Source: Mycolicibacterium peregrinum (GTDB taxonomy: Bacteria > Actinomycetota > Actinomycetes > Mycobacteriales > Mycobacteriaceae). From it: 64,000 nt of DNA. Both the position numbers and the translations under genes were made by a program. Of the stretch, positions 27,534 through 36,688 are shown one piece after another; the stretch's first letter is position 1, and every line of letters begins with the position of its first letter. The stretch spans positions 248,001 to 312,000 of the forward strand of contig NZ_LZSO01000008.1 of the NCBI RefSeq assembly GCF_001665785.1, in the 5' to 3' direction. The notes below the pieces were generated by a model that saw only the letters and a list, made by a program, of their open reading frames with translations, did not search any database and was not told the DNA's origin.

Positions 27534-28700
27534 TCAGATCATCGACGTACGGGGGATCTTCATCCCCAGCGCCAGCGCACCGGCCAATTCGCGGCTGGTG
27601 TCGTAGTCGAACACCACGTGGCCGGACAGCACGTCGACATCGCGTTTGAACCGCTGCAACGGGCTGGAAAGGAAATGGATGCTGGCTCCGCCCGCGCCCA
27701 TCAGGTCGGCGATCACCGACTTGGATTCGGAGACGATGTGAGCCGCTGCCAGACGGGCCTGCGCGCGAACCGGCCGGTCCACTGCGTCGCCGGTCGCCAC
27801 GATGGCCTCTATTTCGCCGACCGTGTCGGCCAGCAGGGCGCGTAGAGCGCGCACCCGAACCTGCGCCCCGGCCAGGTGGGCCTGTGCGATCGGCTTGTCC
27901 TTCTGTACGACGCCCTCATAGGGCAGCACCCGTTCACCGAGGCGTTGCGCGTAGATCTCGGTGACCCGCTCGGCGCTCCCCAGTGCGGGCATCGCCGCCA
28001 GCAGTGCCAGTGCGGGCACCATCGGCCACCGGTAGGCGCTGCTGTCGTGCAAACCGGCGCCCGGGGCGGTACCGGAATAGATGTCGAGCACCTTCACCAG
28101 TCGGTGCTCCGGGACGAACACGTCGGTGACGATGGCGTCGTTGGAACCGGTGGCCCGCATGCCGTCGGTGTGCCACACGTCGGCCACGGTCACGTCACCG
28201 ATTGGTAGCAGCGCCAGCGCCGGGTACAGCGCATCGTCGGGTCCGCACAGCGCGGCGACGATGATCCAGTTTCCGTGCATCACGCCGGTGGCCCAGGACC
28301 ACCTGCCGGTGAGGCGGATGCCGCCGTCGGTCGGCAGTCCGCGCCCGGTCGGCGCGAGTGGGGCGGGGGCCAGGAACGGGCGGCTCGCGAAGGCCTCTTC
28401 CTGGGCCTGCTCGCCGAACAGCGCGAGCATCCAGTTGTGCAGGGCCAGGAAGCCGATGGTCCAGGCGCTCGACGTGCATCCGTGGGCCATCCGGCGTACC
28501 GGATCCAGGATGGCCGGGAAATCAGCCTGCTGACCGCCGTAGCGGGCGGGCACCAGGAGTTCGGTGAAGCCGGAGTCGACGAGGTCGGTCACCGTGGCGT
28601 CCGGAAGCCGGCGCAACTCCTCGGCTTCGCCGGCCCGATCGGCCAGTCGAGCGACGAATTCGGTGGTGATGACGCAGTCCGTGGTGGGGGGCGAGGTCAT
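27534..28700 (-). CDS. Acyl-CoA dehydrogenase-fold flavin monooxygenase (class D, HsaA/HpaB-like)
   Basis: A 388-residue protein with the acyl-CoA dehydrogenase fold but the sequence style of class D flavin-dependent monooxygenases: an N-terminal helical domain ending GCTSSAWTIGFLALHNWMLALF, a middle domain with GRWSWATGVMHGNWIIVAA, and a C-terminal ALRALLADT...SKSVIADLMGAGGAS region. Such enzymes use reduced flavin from a separate reductase to hydroxylate phenols or oxidise S- or N-containing compounds. No reductase gene is adjacent. A perfect inverted repeat lies 12 bases upstream of the start. Confidence 0.78.
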   Translation of the reverse strand: MTSPPTTDCVITTEFVARLADRAGEAEELRRLPDATVTDLVDSGFTELLVPARYGGQQADFPAILDPVRRMAHGCTSSAWTIGFLALHNWMLALFGEQAQEEAFASRPFLAPAPLAPTGRGLPTDGGIRLTGRWSWATGVMHGNWIIVAALCGPDDALYPALALLPIGDVTVADVWHTDGMRATGSNDAIVTDVFVPEHRLVKVLDIYSGTAPGAGLHDSSAYRWPMVPALALLAAMPALGSAERVTEIYAQRLGERVLPYEGVVQKDKPIAQAHLAGAQVRVRALRALLADTVGEIEAIVATGDAVDRPVRAQARLAAAHIVSESKSVIADLMGAGGASIHFLSSPLQRFKRDVDVLSGHVVFDYDTSRELAGALALGMKIPRTSMI

Positions 28701-28711
28701 GGCCGAAAGTT

Positions 28712-28731
28712 ACCATACTTTTTTGTATGGT
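28712..28731 (-). promoter_or_regulatory. Inverted repeat (operator candidate) before the flavin monooxygenase
   Basis: ACCATAC-TTTTTT-GTATGGT is a perfect 7-bp inverted repeat with a six-base spacer. It lies just upstream of the ATG at 28700, where a repressor would block RNA polymerase or the ribosome. No regulator gene is adjacent, so the binding protein is unknown. The T/A-rich spacer stands out in this GC-rich region. Confidence 0.5.
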
Positions 28732-30139
<1,408 letters not shown>

Positions 30140-30158
30140 GCCGGACAACACGCGATAA

Positions 30159-30197
30159 CGAAATCGCCCAGAACACCAAGTGTTCTGGGCGATTTCG
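30159..30197. terminator. Bidirectional hairpin between antigen 85 and the reductase pseudogene
   Basis: An 18-bp perfect stem (30159-30176 with 30180-30197) with a three-base loop, between two convergent genes. There is no long U tract on either side; the stem ends CGAAAT/ATTTCG. This tail-less hairpin type is common at mycobacterial gene ends. Confidence 0.8.
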
Positions 30198-30219
30198 CTA
30201 TGTGTGGGTCGTGCTCGAT

Positions 30220-31219
30220 CTAGAAGCCGCCGGCCACCTTCACCACCGCGCGCCCGGAGTACCGCCCGGCACGGACCTCGTCGAGCACGCCGACAACATC
30301 TTTGACGTCGACCTCGTGGATGAGCTTCTCGAGGTGGCGCGGTTTGAGGGCGTGGCCCAACTGCGCCCACAGCTCGCGGCGCGGCTCGATGGGCAGCAGC
30401 ACCGAATCGATGCCCAGCAGCGATACGCCGCGCAGGATGAACGGCATCACCGTGGTGTTCAGCGCTGCGCCGCCGGTCAATCCGCTGGCAGCCACCGCTC
30501 CGCCGTATTCGAGCGTGCTCAGCACATCGGCCAGCGTGGCGCCGCCGACGCAGTCCACCGCTCCGGCCCACCGCGTCTTGCCCAGTGGTCGGGGTTTGGC
30601 GTCGGGGTCGGCAGGAAGCCGGCCGATCACCTCAGACGCACCCAACGCGCGAAGATGGTCGGCCTGGTCATGCTTGCCGGTCGACGCCACCGCCTGATAG
30701 CCCGCGGCGGCCAGCAGGTCCACGCTGACAGAGCCCACACCGCCGGTTGCCCCGGTCACCACAATCGGTCCGTGAGGCGGCTTGATGCCCGCGGCCGACA
30801 AGCGCGAGGACACTCATGGCGGCGGTGAACCCCGCGGTGCCGATCGCCGCGCCCTCGCGCGGACTCAACGCTCCCAGCGCTACCACCTGATCGGCGGGCA
30901 GCCGAGCGTACTCGGCGTAGCCGCCGTGATGGCCGGTGCCGATCTGGTAACCGTGGGCCAGCACCAGATCCCCGGGCACGAAGTCCGGCGACTCCGAGCT
31001 GACCACCTCGCCGGTGAGGTCGATGCCCGGGACGATCGGATAGTCGCGCACCACACCACCTTTGGGGGTCAGTGCCAGCGCGTCTTTGAAGTTGACGCTC
31101 GAGTACTGCACCCGGATGGTGACGTCACCTGGCGGTAGGTCGGATGCCTGCAGTGTCTCGACCGCTGTGTCGATGCGGTCCCCGTCCTGCCTCGCCACGA
31201 GCGCTTGAAAAGTATCCAT
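30220..31219 (-). pseudogene. Acrylyl-CoA reductase-like (AcuI/YhdH) zinc-free MDR, broken by one base
   Basis: Two overlapping frames together make one medium-chain reductase of the AcuI/YhdH family (NADPH-dependent acrylyl-CoA or quinone reductase). The N-terminal part (31219 to about 30800) ends GTAGFTAAMSVLAL; the C-terminal part (about 30798 to 30220) begins SAAGIKPPHGPIVVTG and has the GATGGVGSVSVDLL cofactor loop. Skipping one base near 30799 joins them into 332 codons at exactly the spacing seen in family members. So this is a single-base insertion: a recent inactivation, or a sequencing error. An ATG at 31219 follows AGGGTGAG; a GTG at 31228 is also possible. It lies downstream of fadE23. 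Confidence 0.8.
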
Positions 31220-31234
31220 GACGCTCACCCTACT

Positions 31235-31300
31235 TGCGCGAGCAGACGTGAAAACCCCCGAAATCGCACCATTTCGGGGGTTTTCACGTCTGCTCGCGCA
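31235..31300. terminator. Very long perfect hairpin after fadE23
   Basis: A 30-bp perfect stem (31235-31264 with 31271-31300) and a six-base loop, centred on AAAACCCCCGAAAT/ATTTCGGGGGTTTT. It starts eight bases after the fadE23 stop and ends 16 bases before the reductase start on the same strand. It should terminate fadE24-fadE23 transcripts. The outer GCGAGCAGACGTGAAAA arm resembles the repeated terminator-like hairpins described in mycobacteria (TRIT-type), which is from memory. Confidence 0.8.
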
Positions 31301-31307
31301 GAGAGGG

Positions 31308-32528
31308 TTACTTCAGTTCGGCCGAGGACAGGCCCAGCAGGCGGCGGGCGACCACCAGCTGCTGAATCTGCTGGGTGCCTTCGAAGATGTCGAGGATCTT
31401 GGAGTCGCGGGCCCACTTCTCCAGCAGGGTCTGCTCGGAATAGCCGGTGGTGCCTGCCATTTCGACAGCCTTGAGGGTGATGTCGCTGGCCACGCGGGCG
31501 GCCTTGGCCTTACCCATCGAGGCTTCCTTGGAGTTGGGGATGCTGTTGTCGGCCTGCCATGCCGAGCGCACCGTCAACAGGTAACCGGCCTCCCAGTCGG
31601 CCTCCATGCGCAGGAACTCCGCGGCCGCGGCGCTCTGAGCGTGGGCGGGCTTGTCGTAGGAGATCTCGATACCGGCGTCGGTGAGAATCGCCCGCAGGTC
31701 CTCCAGCGCGGCGCGGGCAATACCGACCGCCATGGCCGCCACGATCGGCCGGGTGTTGTCGAAGGTCTCCATGACCCCGGCAAAACCCTTCTCCACGTGG
31801 ACTTCCGGATCGCCCAGGAGGTTCTCCTTGGGGATGCGCGCGTTCTCGAAGCGGATCACGGCGGTGTCGGACGCCTTGATGCCCAGCTTGTGCTCAAGGC
31901 GCTCGACGGTGACCCCGGGATGTTCGCGCGGCACGATGAACGACTTGATCGCCGCCCGGCCCAATGATTTGTCCAGCGTCGCCCACACCACGATGTGGCT
32001 GGCCCGCGAACCCGCGGTGACGAAGATCTTCTCGCCGTTGATCACATACTCGTCGCCGTCGAGCACCGCGGTGGTGGTGACTGCCGCCGAATCCGATCCG
32101 AAGGACGGCTCGGTGATGGCCATGGCGGCCCACACGTCCTTGCCGAGGCGCTCGAGCTGCTCGGGCGTGGCAACCGAGGAGATGGCGGCGTTGCCGAGGC
32201 CCTGCCGCGGCACCGAGAGCAGCAGGGCGACATCGCCCCAGCTGATCTCCAGCGCGTTGAGTAGTGCGGACATGTTGGCGCCGTTGACGGTGACCTTCTC
32301 GCCCTTGGTGTTGGCGTCGTCGCGGAACGCCTCGGCGCCGGCGAACGAGATGGTCTTGGCTTCCGAGATGCCTTCGAACAGAGTGGCCAGGGTGTCCAGC
32401 TCGACCGGGTAGGCGTGCTCGGCGAGGTCGTACTTGCGCGAGATCGGGCGAAGCATCTCCGCAGCGCCCTGGTGGCCCTTCTCGATGACCGCCTGGAGCT
32501 TGCGGGGCATTTCCAGATTGATTGCCAT
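31308..32528 (-). CDS. fadE23: Acyl-CoA dehydrogenase FadE23-like
   Basis: A 406-residue acyl-CoA dehydrogenase, second gene of a two-gene unit matching M. tuberculosis fadE24-fadE23 (Rv3139-Rv3140), which is reported as isoniazid-induced. Family features are AITEPSFGSDSAAVTT (FAD contact), the middle domain with INGEKIFVTAGSRASHIVVWATLD, and the C-terminal FEGTQQIQQLVVARRLLG, where the FEGT tract is typical of the active-site end. It presumably forms a hetero-oligomer with the FadE24 protein (inference from pairing and from other paired FadE proteins). The substrate is unknown. The ATG at 32528 follows the fadE24 stop by 40 bases. Confidence 0.88.
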   Translation of the reverse strand: MAINLEMPRKLQAVIEKGHQGAAEMLRPISRKYDLAEHAYPVELDTLATLFEGISEAKTISFAGAEAFRDDANTKGEKVTVNGANMSALLNALEISWGDVALLLSVPRQGLGNAAISSVATPEQLERLGKDVWAAMAITEPSFGSDSAAVTTTAVLDGDEYVINGEKIFVTAGSRASHIVVWATLDKSLGRAAIKSFIVPREHPGVTVERLEHKLGIKASDTAVIRFENARIPKENLLGDPEVHVEKGFAGVMETFDNTRPIVAAMAVGIARAALEDLRAILTDAGIEISYDKPAHAQSAAAAEFLRMEADWEAGYLLTVRSAWQADNSIPNSKEASMGKAKAARVASDITLKAVEMAGTTGYSEQTLLEKWARDSKILDIFEGTQQIQQLVVARRLLGLSSAELK

Positions 32529-32568
32529 GATTAGTCTTTCGGTTCAAATACGCGGAACGATGGCTGGA

Positions 32569-33966
32569 CTAGATCACCACGACACCCTCGGCGACGCCGA
32601 TGGCCCGCAGATCGCGGTACCAGCGTTCGACCGGGTGTTCCTTGGTGTAACCGTGACCGCCGAGCAGCTGGACGCCGTCCAGGCCGATCTGCATGCCCTT
32701 GTCGGTGCCGAGCTTGCGGGCCAGTGCCGCCTCGCGGGCGAACGACAGTCCCTGCTCGGCACGGGCGGCGCCGCGCCAGGTGATCAACCGCAGGCCGTCG
32801 AGTTCGATGGCGATGTTGGCGGTCATGAAGGCCACCGACTGGCGGTGCGCGATCGGCTCACCGAAGGCCGTGCGTTCCTTGATGTAGGGGACGACGTAGT
32901 CGAGCACCGCATGCGAGGTGCCGACGGCCAGGGCGGCCCAGCCCAGGCGGGACAGGGCAATCGCCTCTGAGTAGTCCTGGTCGGTGGCCTCGTCCTCACC
33001 AAGGCGGTTGCTCAGCGGGACCGCCACGTTGTCGAGCTCGACCTGGCCGAGGGCGGCCGCGCGGATACCCATGCTCGGATCGGCCTTGACCGTGAGGCCC
33101 GGGGAGGAGGCCTCGACGATGAACAACGCCGGCTTGCCGTCCAATTGGGCTGCCACGATGAACAATTCGGCGTCGCCGGCTGCCGGCACCAGCGACTTGA
33201 CGCCGGACAGGCGATAGCCGCTTGGGGTGCGCACCGCAGTGGTCTTGAGCGCAGTGGGGTCGAACAGGGCGTGCGGTTCGGCGATCGCCACGCACGCCTG
33301 CGGCACGTTCTCGCCGGCGAATTCCTTGAGGTAGGTGGCCTGTTGGTCGGCGCTGCCCCAGTGGGTCAGAGCCGAGGCGACGCCGCCGGGGGCCAGGATC
33401 GGCAGGGCCAGACCCATGTCGCCGTAGGCCAGCGCCTCAGCGACGAGTGCGTTGGTCACGGTGCTGCGGTGCTCGGCGATGCCGTCGAAGTCCTCGGGCA
33501 CGTTGACGGCGGTGATGCCCAGCTCAGCGGCCTTGGCGATCAGGTCGGCCGGGTAGCCGGCGGCCTCGTCGGCGTCGTGCGCGGCGGGGCGCAGGATCTC
33601 CGCGGCGAACTCCCGGACCGTCTCGACGATCATCTGCTGGTCTTCGTCGGGCGTCAGGTCGAAGTAGTCGGCCCCGCTGGCCTTCAACCGGGTCGGTGCC
33701 TTGCCCAGGCCCTGGACCCGCTGGAATTGCCGGGTAGCGGCGCCGGCGGCGGAAAATACCTGTTTCACACCGTATTTCAGGCCGCGGTTCAGCGGATCGC
33801 GCAGGCCGTAACGGTCCAGGAATTCCTGGCCGACGATGGGCGTGATCAGCGCCAACCCGATGTCGGTCGCTGTCCGCTTGTGCTTGTGCAGTCCGACCGC
33901 GCTTTGCCGGCCGGAGCTGGAGGGACGGGATGGGGTGCCGTTCTTGGACGGCAGGGTGTTGGTCAT
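32569..33966 (-). CDS. fadE24: Acyl-CoA dehydrogenase FadE24-like
   Basis: A 465-residue acyl-CoA dehydrogenase with a long N-terminal extension: about 100 residues rich in Ser, Lys and Arg precede the first conserved helix DLTPDEDQQMIVETVREFAAE. Matching parts are the CVAIAEPHALFDPTALKT region and the C-terminal QLLGGHGYTKEHPVERWYRDLRAIGVAEG. The FGEP-I loop (ERTAFGEPIAHRQSV) is present. It is first in the unit with fadE23 and corresponds to Rv3139. A 16-bp perfect palindrome lies 42 bases upstream, so the pair is probably under a dedicated regulator. Confidence 0.87.
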   Translation of the reverse strand: MTNTLPSKNGTPSRPSSSGRQSAVGLHKHKRTATDIGLALITPIVGQEFLDRYGLRDPLNRGLKYGVKQVFSAAGAATRQFQRVQGLGKAPTRLKASGADYFDLTPDEDQQMIVETVREFAAEILRPAAHDADEAAGYPADLIAKAAELGITAVNVPEDFDGIAEHRSTVTNALVAEALAYGDMGLALPILAPGGVASALTHWGSADQQATYLKEFAGENVPQACVAIAEPHALFDPTALKTTAVRTPSGYRLSGVKSLVPAAGDAELFIVAAQLDGKPALFIVEASSPGLTVKADPSMGIRAAALGQVELDNVAVPLSNRLGEDEATDQDYSEAIALSRLGWAALAVGTSHAVLDYVVPYIKERTAFGEPIAHRQSVAFMTANIAIELDGLRLITWRGAARAEQGLSFAREAALARKLGTDKGMQIGLDGVQLLGGHGYTKEHPVERWYRDLRAIGVAEGVVVI

Positions 33967-34008
33967 GTCAGCTGCCTCTGCTGGTCGTGGCGACGCATCT
34001 GACCGTAT

Positions 34009-34024
34009 CTTACTCCGGAGTAAG
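34009..34024. promoter_or_regulatory. 16-bp perfect palindrome before fadE24
   Basis: CTTACTCCGGAGTAAG is a perfect 16-bp palindrome with looser symmetry beyond it (GTAT on the left, GTATGG on the right). It sits 42 bases upstream of the fadE24 ATG and 36 bases downstream of the HxlR gene stop. It looks like a dimer-binding operator. It differs from the KstR and KstR2 motifs I know. Confidence 0.55.
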
Positions 34025-34060
34025 GTATGGCATCTGTTACCAACTTCACAGCGCCGCAGA

Positions 34061-34522
34061 TCAGGGTTCGGCAGCCGAGAGCTGGTCGTACTGCTCGCGG
34101 TTTGTGCGCACCTCGTCCATGTGCGCCTCGGCCCACGACTTGACCCCGATCATCAATCGCTGCAAGGAAACGCCCAGGTCGGTGAGCTCGTAGGTGACTG
34201 TGACCGGCACGCTTGCGGTCACGGTCCGGGTGAGCAGGCCGTCGCGTTCGAGGGATCGCAGCGTCTGGGTGAGCATCTTCTGGCTGACGCCGGCCAGGCG
34301 CCGGGAGAGTTCGGAGTAGCGCATCGGACGCGGTTCGCCGGATTCGCCGGCTTCCGGTCGTGGGCCGTCGCCCCCGAGCGCCGCGAGGACCAGCGCCACC
34401 CACTTGTCGCTGATGCGGTCGAGCAGCTGGCGGCTGGGGCAGTTCGCCAGGAAGGCGTCGTATTCCATCTTTGCTCGGGCCCGTTTCTGGGCCGCGGTTG
34501 TCGTCGGCACGTCGGCTCCCAT
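34061..34522 (-). CDS. HxlR-family transcriptional regulator
   Basis: A 153-residue winged-helix regulator of the HxlR family. The typical order is visible: CPSRQLLDRISDKWVALVLAALGG, MRYSELSRRLAGVSQKMLTQTLRSLERDGLLTR, then VPVTVTYELTDLGVSL. Unusually, an insert rich in Pro, Glu and Gly (GDGPRPEAGESGEPRP) lies between the first helix and the recognition helix. The start is taken at the ATG at 34522; other in-frame ATGs upstream (to 34645) would run into the divergent gene. It is divergent from an NADP-dependent reductase gene, the usual arrangement for HxlR proteins sensing electrophiles or quinones. Confidence 0.85.
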   Translation of the reverse strand: MGADVPTTTAAQKRARAKMEYDAFLANCPSRQLLDRISDKWVALVLAALGGDGPRPEAGESGEPRPMRYSELSRRLAGVSQKMLTQTLRSLERDGLLTRTVTASVPVTVTYELTDLGVSLQRLMIGVKSWAEAHMDEVRTNREQYDQLSAAEP

Positions 34523-34536
34523 CGGTCCCGGTGAGT

Positions 34537-34556
34537 TACGCACCTGGAAGTGCGTA
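34537..34556. promoter_or_regulatory. Inverted repeat between HxlR and reductase genes
   Basis: TACGCAC-CTGGAA-GTGCGTA is a perfect 7-bp inverted repeat with a six-base spacer in the divergent intergenic region, 15 bases from the proposed HxlR start. HxlR proteins bind such repeats in front of the neighbouring reductase gene, so this is a likely operator controlling both genes. Confidence 0.55.
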
Positions 34557-34623
34557 CTTCCCATTGGAGAGTTACCCCACCATCGTGGAGTAGTCAACAC
34601 CTCACCACCAGACCCAGGAGTGA

Positions 34624-35547
34624 ATGAACACGTCCGTTCCCACATTTCGCACCGCAGTCGTCCGTACCCCGGGCGGGCCGGACTCGATCGAAATCGTCGA
34701 TGTCCCGCTGACCGAACCGGGCTCCGGCCAGATTCGGGTGAAGGTCGCCGCAGCGGCGGTCAACCCCGTCGACCTCGGCGTGGCTGCCGGGGTGTTCCAC
34801 GACCTGGGCCTGGTCGATCAACCGAACTGGACCGGACTCGGCTGGGATTTCGCAGGCACCGTCGAGGCTCTCGGGCCAGGTGTAGATCTGGCTGTGGGAG
34901 CGCGGGTGGCCGGTGTCGTGGCCGGATTCGACCGGGACTACGGCACTTACGCCGAGCAACTGGTGGTGTCGGCGGCCGACGTTGCTGTCGTGCCGGACGA
35001 ATTGGACTTGATCGCGGCATCTACCGTGCCGCTCAACGGATTGGCCGCGGCGCAGATCCTCGATCTGCTCGGCGATGCACCGGCCGGTGGGGCTCGGCTG
35101 TTGGTCACCGGCGCCGCGGGTGCGGTCGGGGGATACCTCGTCGTGCTCGCCCAGGGGCGCGGTTGGAACGTGACCGGGCCGGCCCGCGAGCGCGACGAGG
35201 AGTTCGTCCGCGGACTGGGAGCCCTCTTCACCGCCGACGCGCAGCCGGGCTGGGATGCGGTCGCCGACGCTGGTGCACTGCAGCAGGCGGCTCTCGCGCT
35301 GGTCCGCGACGGCGGGCAGTTCGTCGGGGTGCAGCCGAGTGCGCAACTACCGGCGGAGCGCGGCGTCACGATTGCCGCTGTCGTCGCCCATCCCGACGGC
35401 GCCCGGCTCGCCGAACTCCTCGGCGATGCGGCGTACGGGCGGTTGCGGACCCGCGTGCATGCGGTGCTGCCATTGGATCAGGCCGCCGACGCGCACCGCG
35501 CAGTCGCCAAGGGCGGAGTGCGTGGGAAGTACGTGCTCGAGCCGTGA
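34624..35547 (+). CDS. NADP-dependent MDR oxidoreductase (quinone oxidoreductase-like)
   Basis: A 307-residue zinc-free medium-chain reductase. The N-terminal catalytic half has AAAAVNPVDLGVAAG and GLGWDFAGTVEALGPGV; the cofactor half has LLVTGAAGAVGGYLVVLAQ, a GxGxxG-type NADPH loop. No structural zinc cysteines are present, as in quinone reductases. It is divergent from an HxlR regulator with an operator-like repeat between, suggesting induction by quinones or other electrophiles (inference). The ATG at 34624 directly follows an AGGAGTGA sequence. It ends two bases before the convergent hisN stop. Confidence 0.86.
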   Translation: MNTSVPTFRTAVVRTPGGPDSIEIVDVPLTEPGSGQIRVKVAAAAVNPVDLGVAAGVFHDLGLVDQPNWTGLGWDFAGTVEALGPGVDLAVGARVAGVVAGFDRDYGTYAEQLVVSAADVAVVPDELDLIAASTVPLNGLAAAQILDLLGDAPAGGARLLVTGAAGAVGGYLVVLAQGRGWNVTGPARERDEEFVRGLGALFTADAQPGWDAVADAGALQQAALALVRDGGQFVGVQPSAQLPAERGVTIAAVVAHPDGARLAELLGDAAYGRLRTRVHAVLPLDQAADAHRAVAKGGVRGKYVLEP

Positions 35548-35549
35548 GC

Positions 35550-36332
35550 TCAGTTGCCGGCGAGCCGGTCCAGCACCGCGGCGTGCACCAGACCGTTCGT
35601 GGCCAACGCACTGCCGCCGTGTGGGCCGGGGGCGCCGTCGACGCTGGTGAAAGTGCCGCCGGCCTCGCGGATGAGGATGTCGAGCGGGGCGATGTCCCAC
35701 AGCTTCACCTCGGGTTCGCAGGCGATGTCCACCGCGCCCTCGGCGACCATGCAGTACGACCAGAAGTCGCCGTAGGCGCGGACCCGCCACACTGCGTCGG
35801 TCAGTGCGACGAAGTTGTCCCGGCGGTCGTCCCACCCGGTGGTGAGGTCCGAGTACGACAGGCTTGCCGAGGCGAGATCGGCGACGCCTGACACCGACAG
35901 TTTGCGGGTCGTCCCGGCGAACGAACCGAACGCGCCCTGACCCAGGCCCGCCCACCAGCGCCGGGCCAGGGCAGGTGCACTCACCACGCCGACGGTCGGG
36001 ACGCCGTCTTCGAGCAGGGCGATCAATGTGCACCACACCGGGACGCCGCGGACGAAGTTCTTGGTCCCGTCGATCGGGTCGATCACCCACTGGCGGCCCG
36101 TCAATGTCGTTGTCCCACCGAACTCTTCACCGAACACCGTGTCTTCTGCACGAGCCGCGGCCAGCGATGCGCGCAGAGCCTCCTCGGCGCCGCGGTCGGC
36201 GTCGGTGACCGGGGTCAGGTCGGGTTTGGTCTCGATGCGCAGATCCAGGGCTCCGAAGCGGTCCATGGTCAGTGTGTCGGCCTGATCGGCCAACTCGAGG
36301 GCCAGCGTCAAGTCATCCGAGGTGGAACTCAT
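35550..36332 (-). CDS. hisN: Histidinol-phosphatase (inositol monophosphatase family)
   Basis: A 260-residue inositol-monophosphatase-fold phosphatase matching M. tuberculosis HisN (Rv3137), which removes phosphate from histidinol phosphate in histidine synthesis. The metal ligands are visible: Glu in FGEEFGG (E69/E70), D85 and D88 in [12 protein letters not shown], and the late [15 protein letters not shown] motif. The start is the ATG at 36332; the frame continues upstream but only through the divergent small membrane-protein gene. It sits apart from other his genes, as in other actinobacteria. Confidence 0.88.
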   Translation of the reverse strand: MSSTSDDLTLALELADQADTLTMDRFGALDLRIETKPDLTPVTDADRGAEEALRASLAAARAEDTVFGEEFGGTTTLTGRQWVIDPIDGTKNFVRGVPVWCTLIALLEDGVPTVGVVSAPALARRWWAGLGQGAFGSFAGTTRKLSVSGVADLASASLSYSDLTTGWDDRRDNFVALTDAVWRVRAYGDFWSYCMVAEGAVDIACEPEVKLWDIAPLDILIREAGGTFTSVDGAPGPHGGSALATNGLVHAAVLDRLAGN

Positions 36333-36355
36333 GGGTGAAGTCCTACCATGGCCTG

Positions 36356-36688
36356 GTGTGGGAAATCGGCATACTCCTCTTGCTCGTCGGCGCGCTGGTG
36401 CTGCTGCTGGCGCCACGGATCATGGCGCGTCGGGGGATTCGCGGTGAACTGGCGCACGGCACGTTGCTGGTGACCGGGGTGAGCCCGCGTCCTGACGAGA
36501 CGGGGGAGCAGTTCGTCACGATCACCGGTGTCATCACCGGCCCGACGGTCAACGAGCACGTGGTGTATCAGCGCATGGCCGTCGACGTCAACGAGTGGCC
36601 GACCATGGGGGCGCTGTTGCCCGTTGTCTATTCGCCGGGCAACCCGGACAAGTGGGCCTTTGCGCCCGCGGAGCCGCCCCCGGCCTGA
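36356..36688 (+). CDS. Small membrane-anchored protein, DUF3592-like
   Basis: A 110-residue protein with one N-terminal membrane helix ([15 protein letters not shown]) and a soluble beta-rich domain ([46 protein letters not shown]) that resembles DUF3592-type domains. The start is uncertain: a GTG at 36356 begins close to the membrane helix, while a GTG at 36335 would add seven residues. It is divergent from hisN and abuts the fprA stop with no gap. The function is unknown. Confidence 0.65.
   Translation: MWEIGILLLLVGALVLLLAPRIMARRGIRGELAHGTLLVTGVSPRPDETGEQFVTITGVITGPTVNEHVVYQRMAVDVNEWPTMGALLPVVYSPGNPDKWAFAPAEPPPA

Noticed and set aside
30220..31228. Two separate functional reductase genes
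   Set aside because: Neither half has a complete fold; the join restores family spacing, so a frameshift is the simpler reading.
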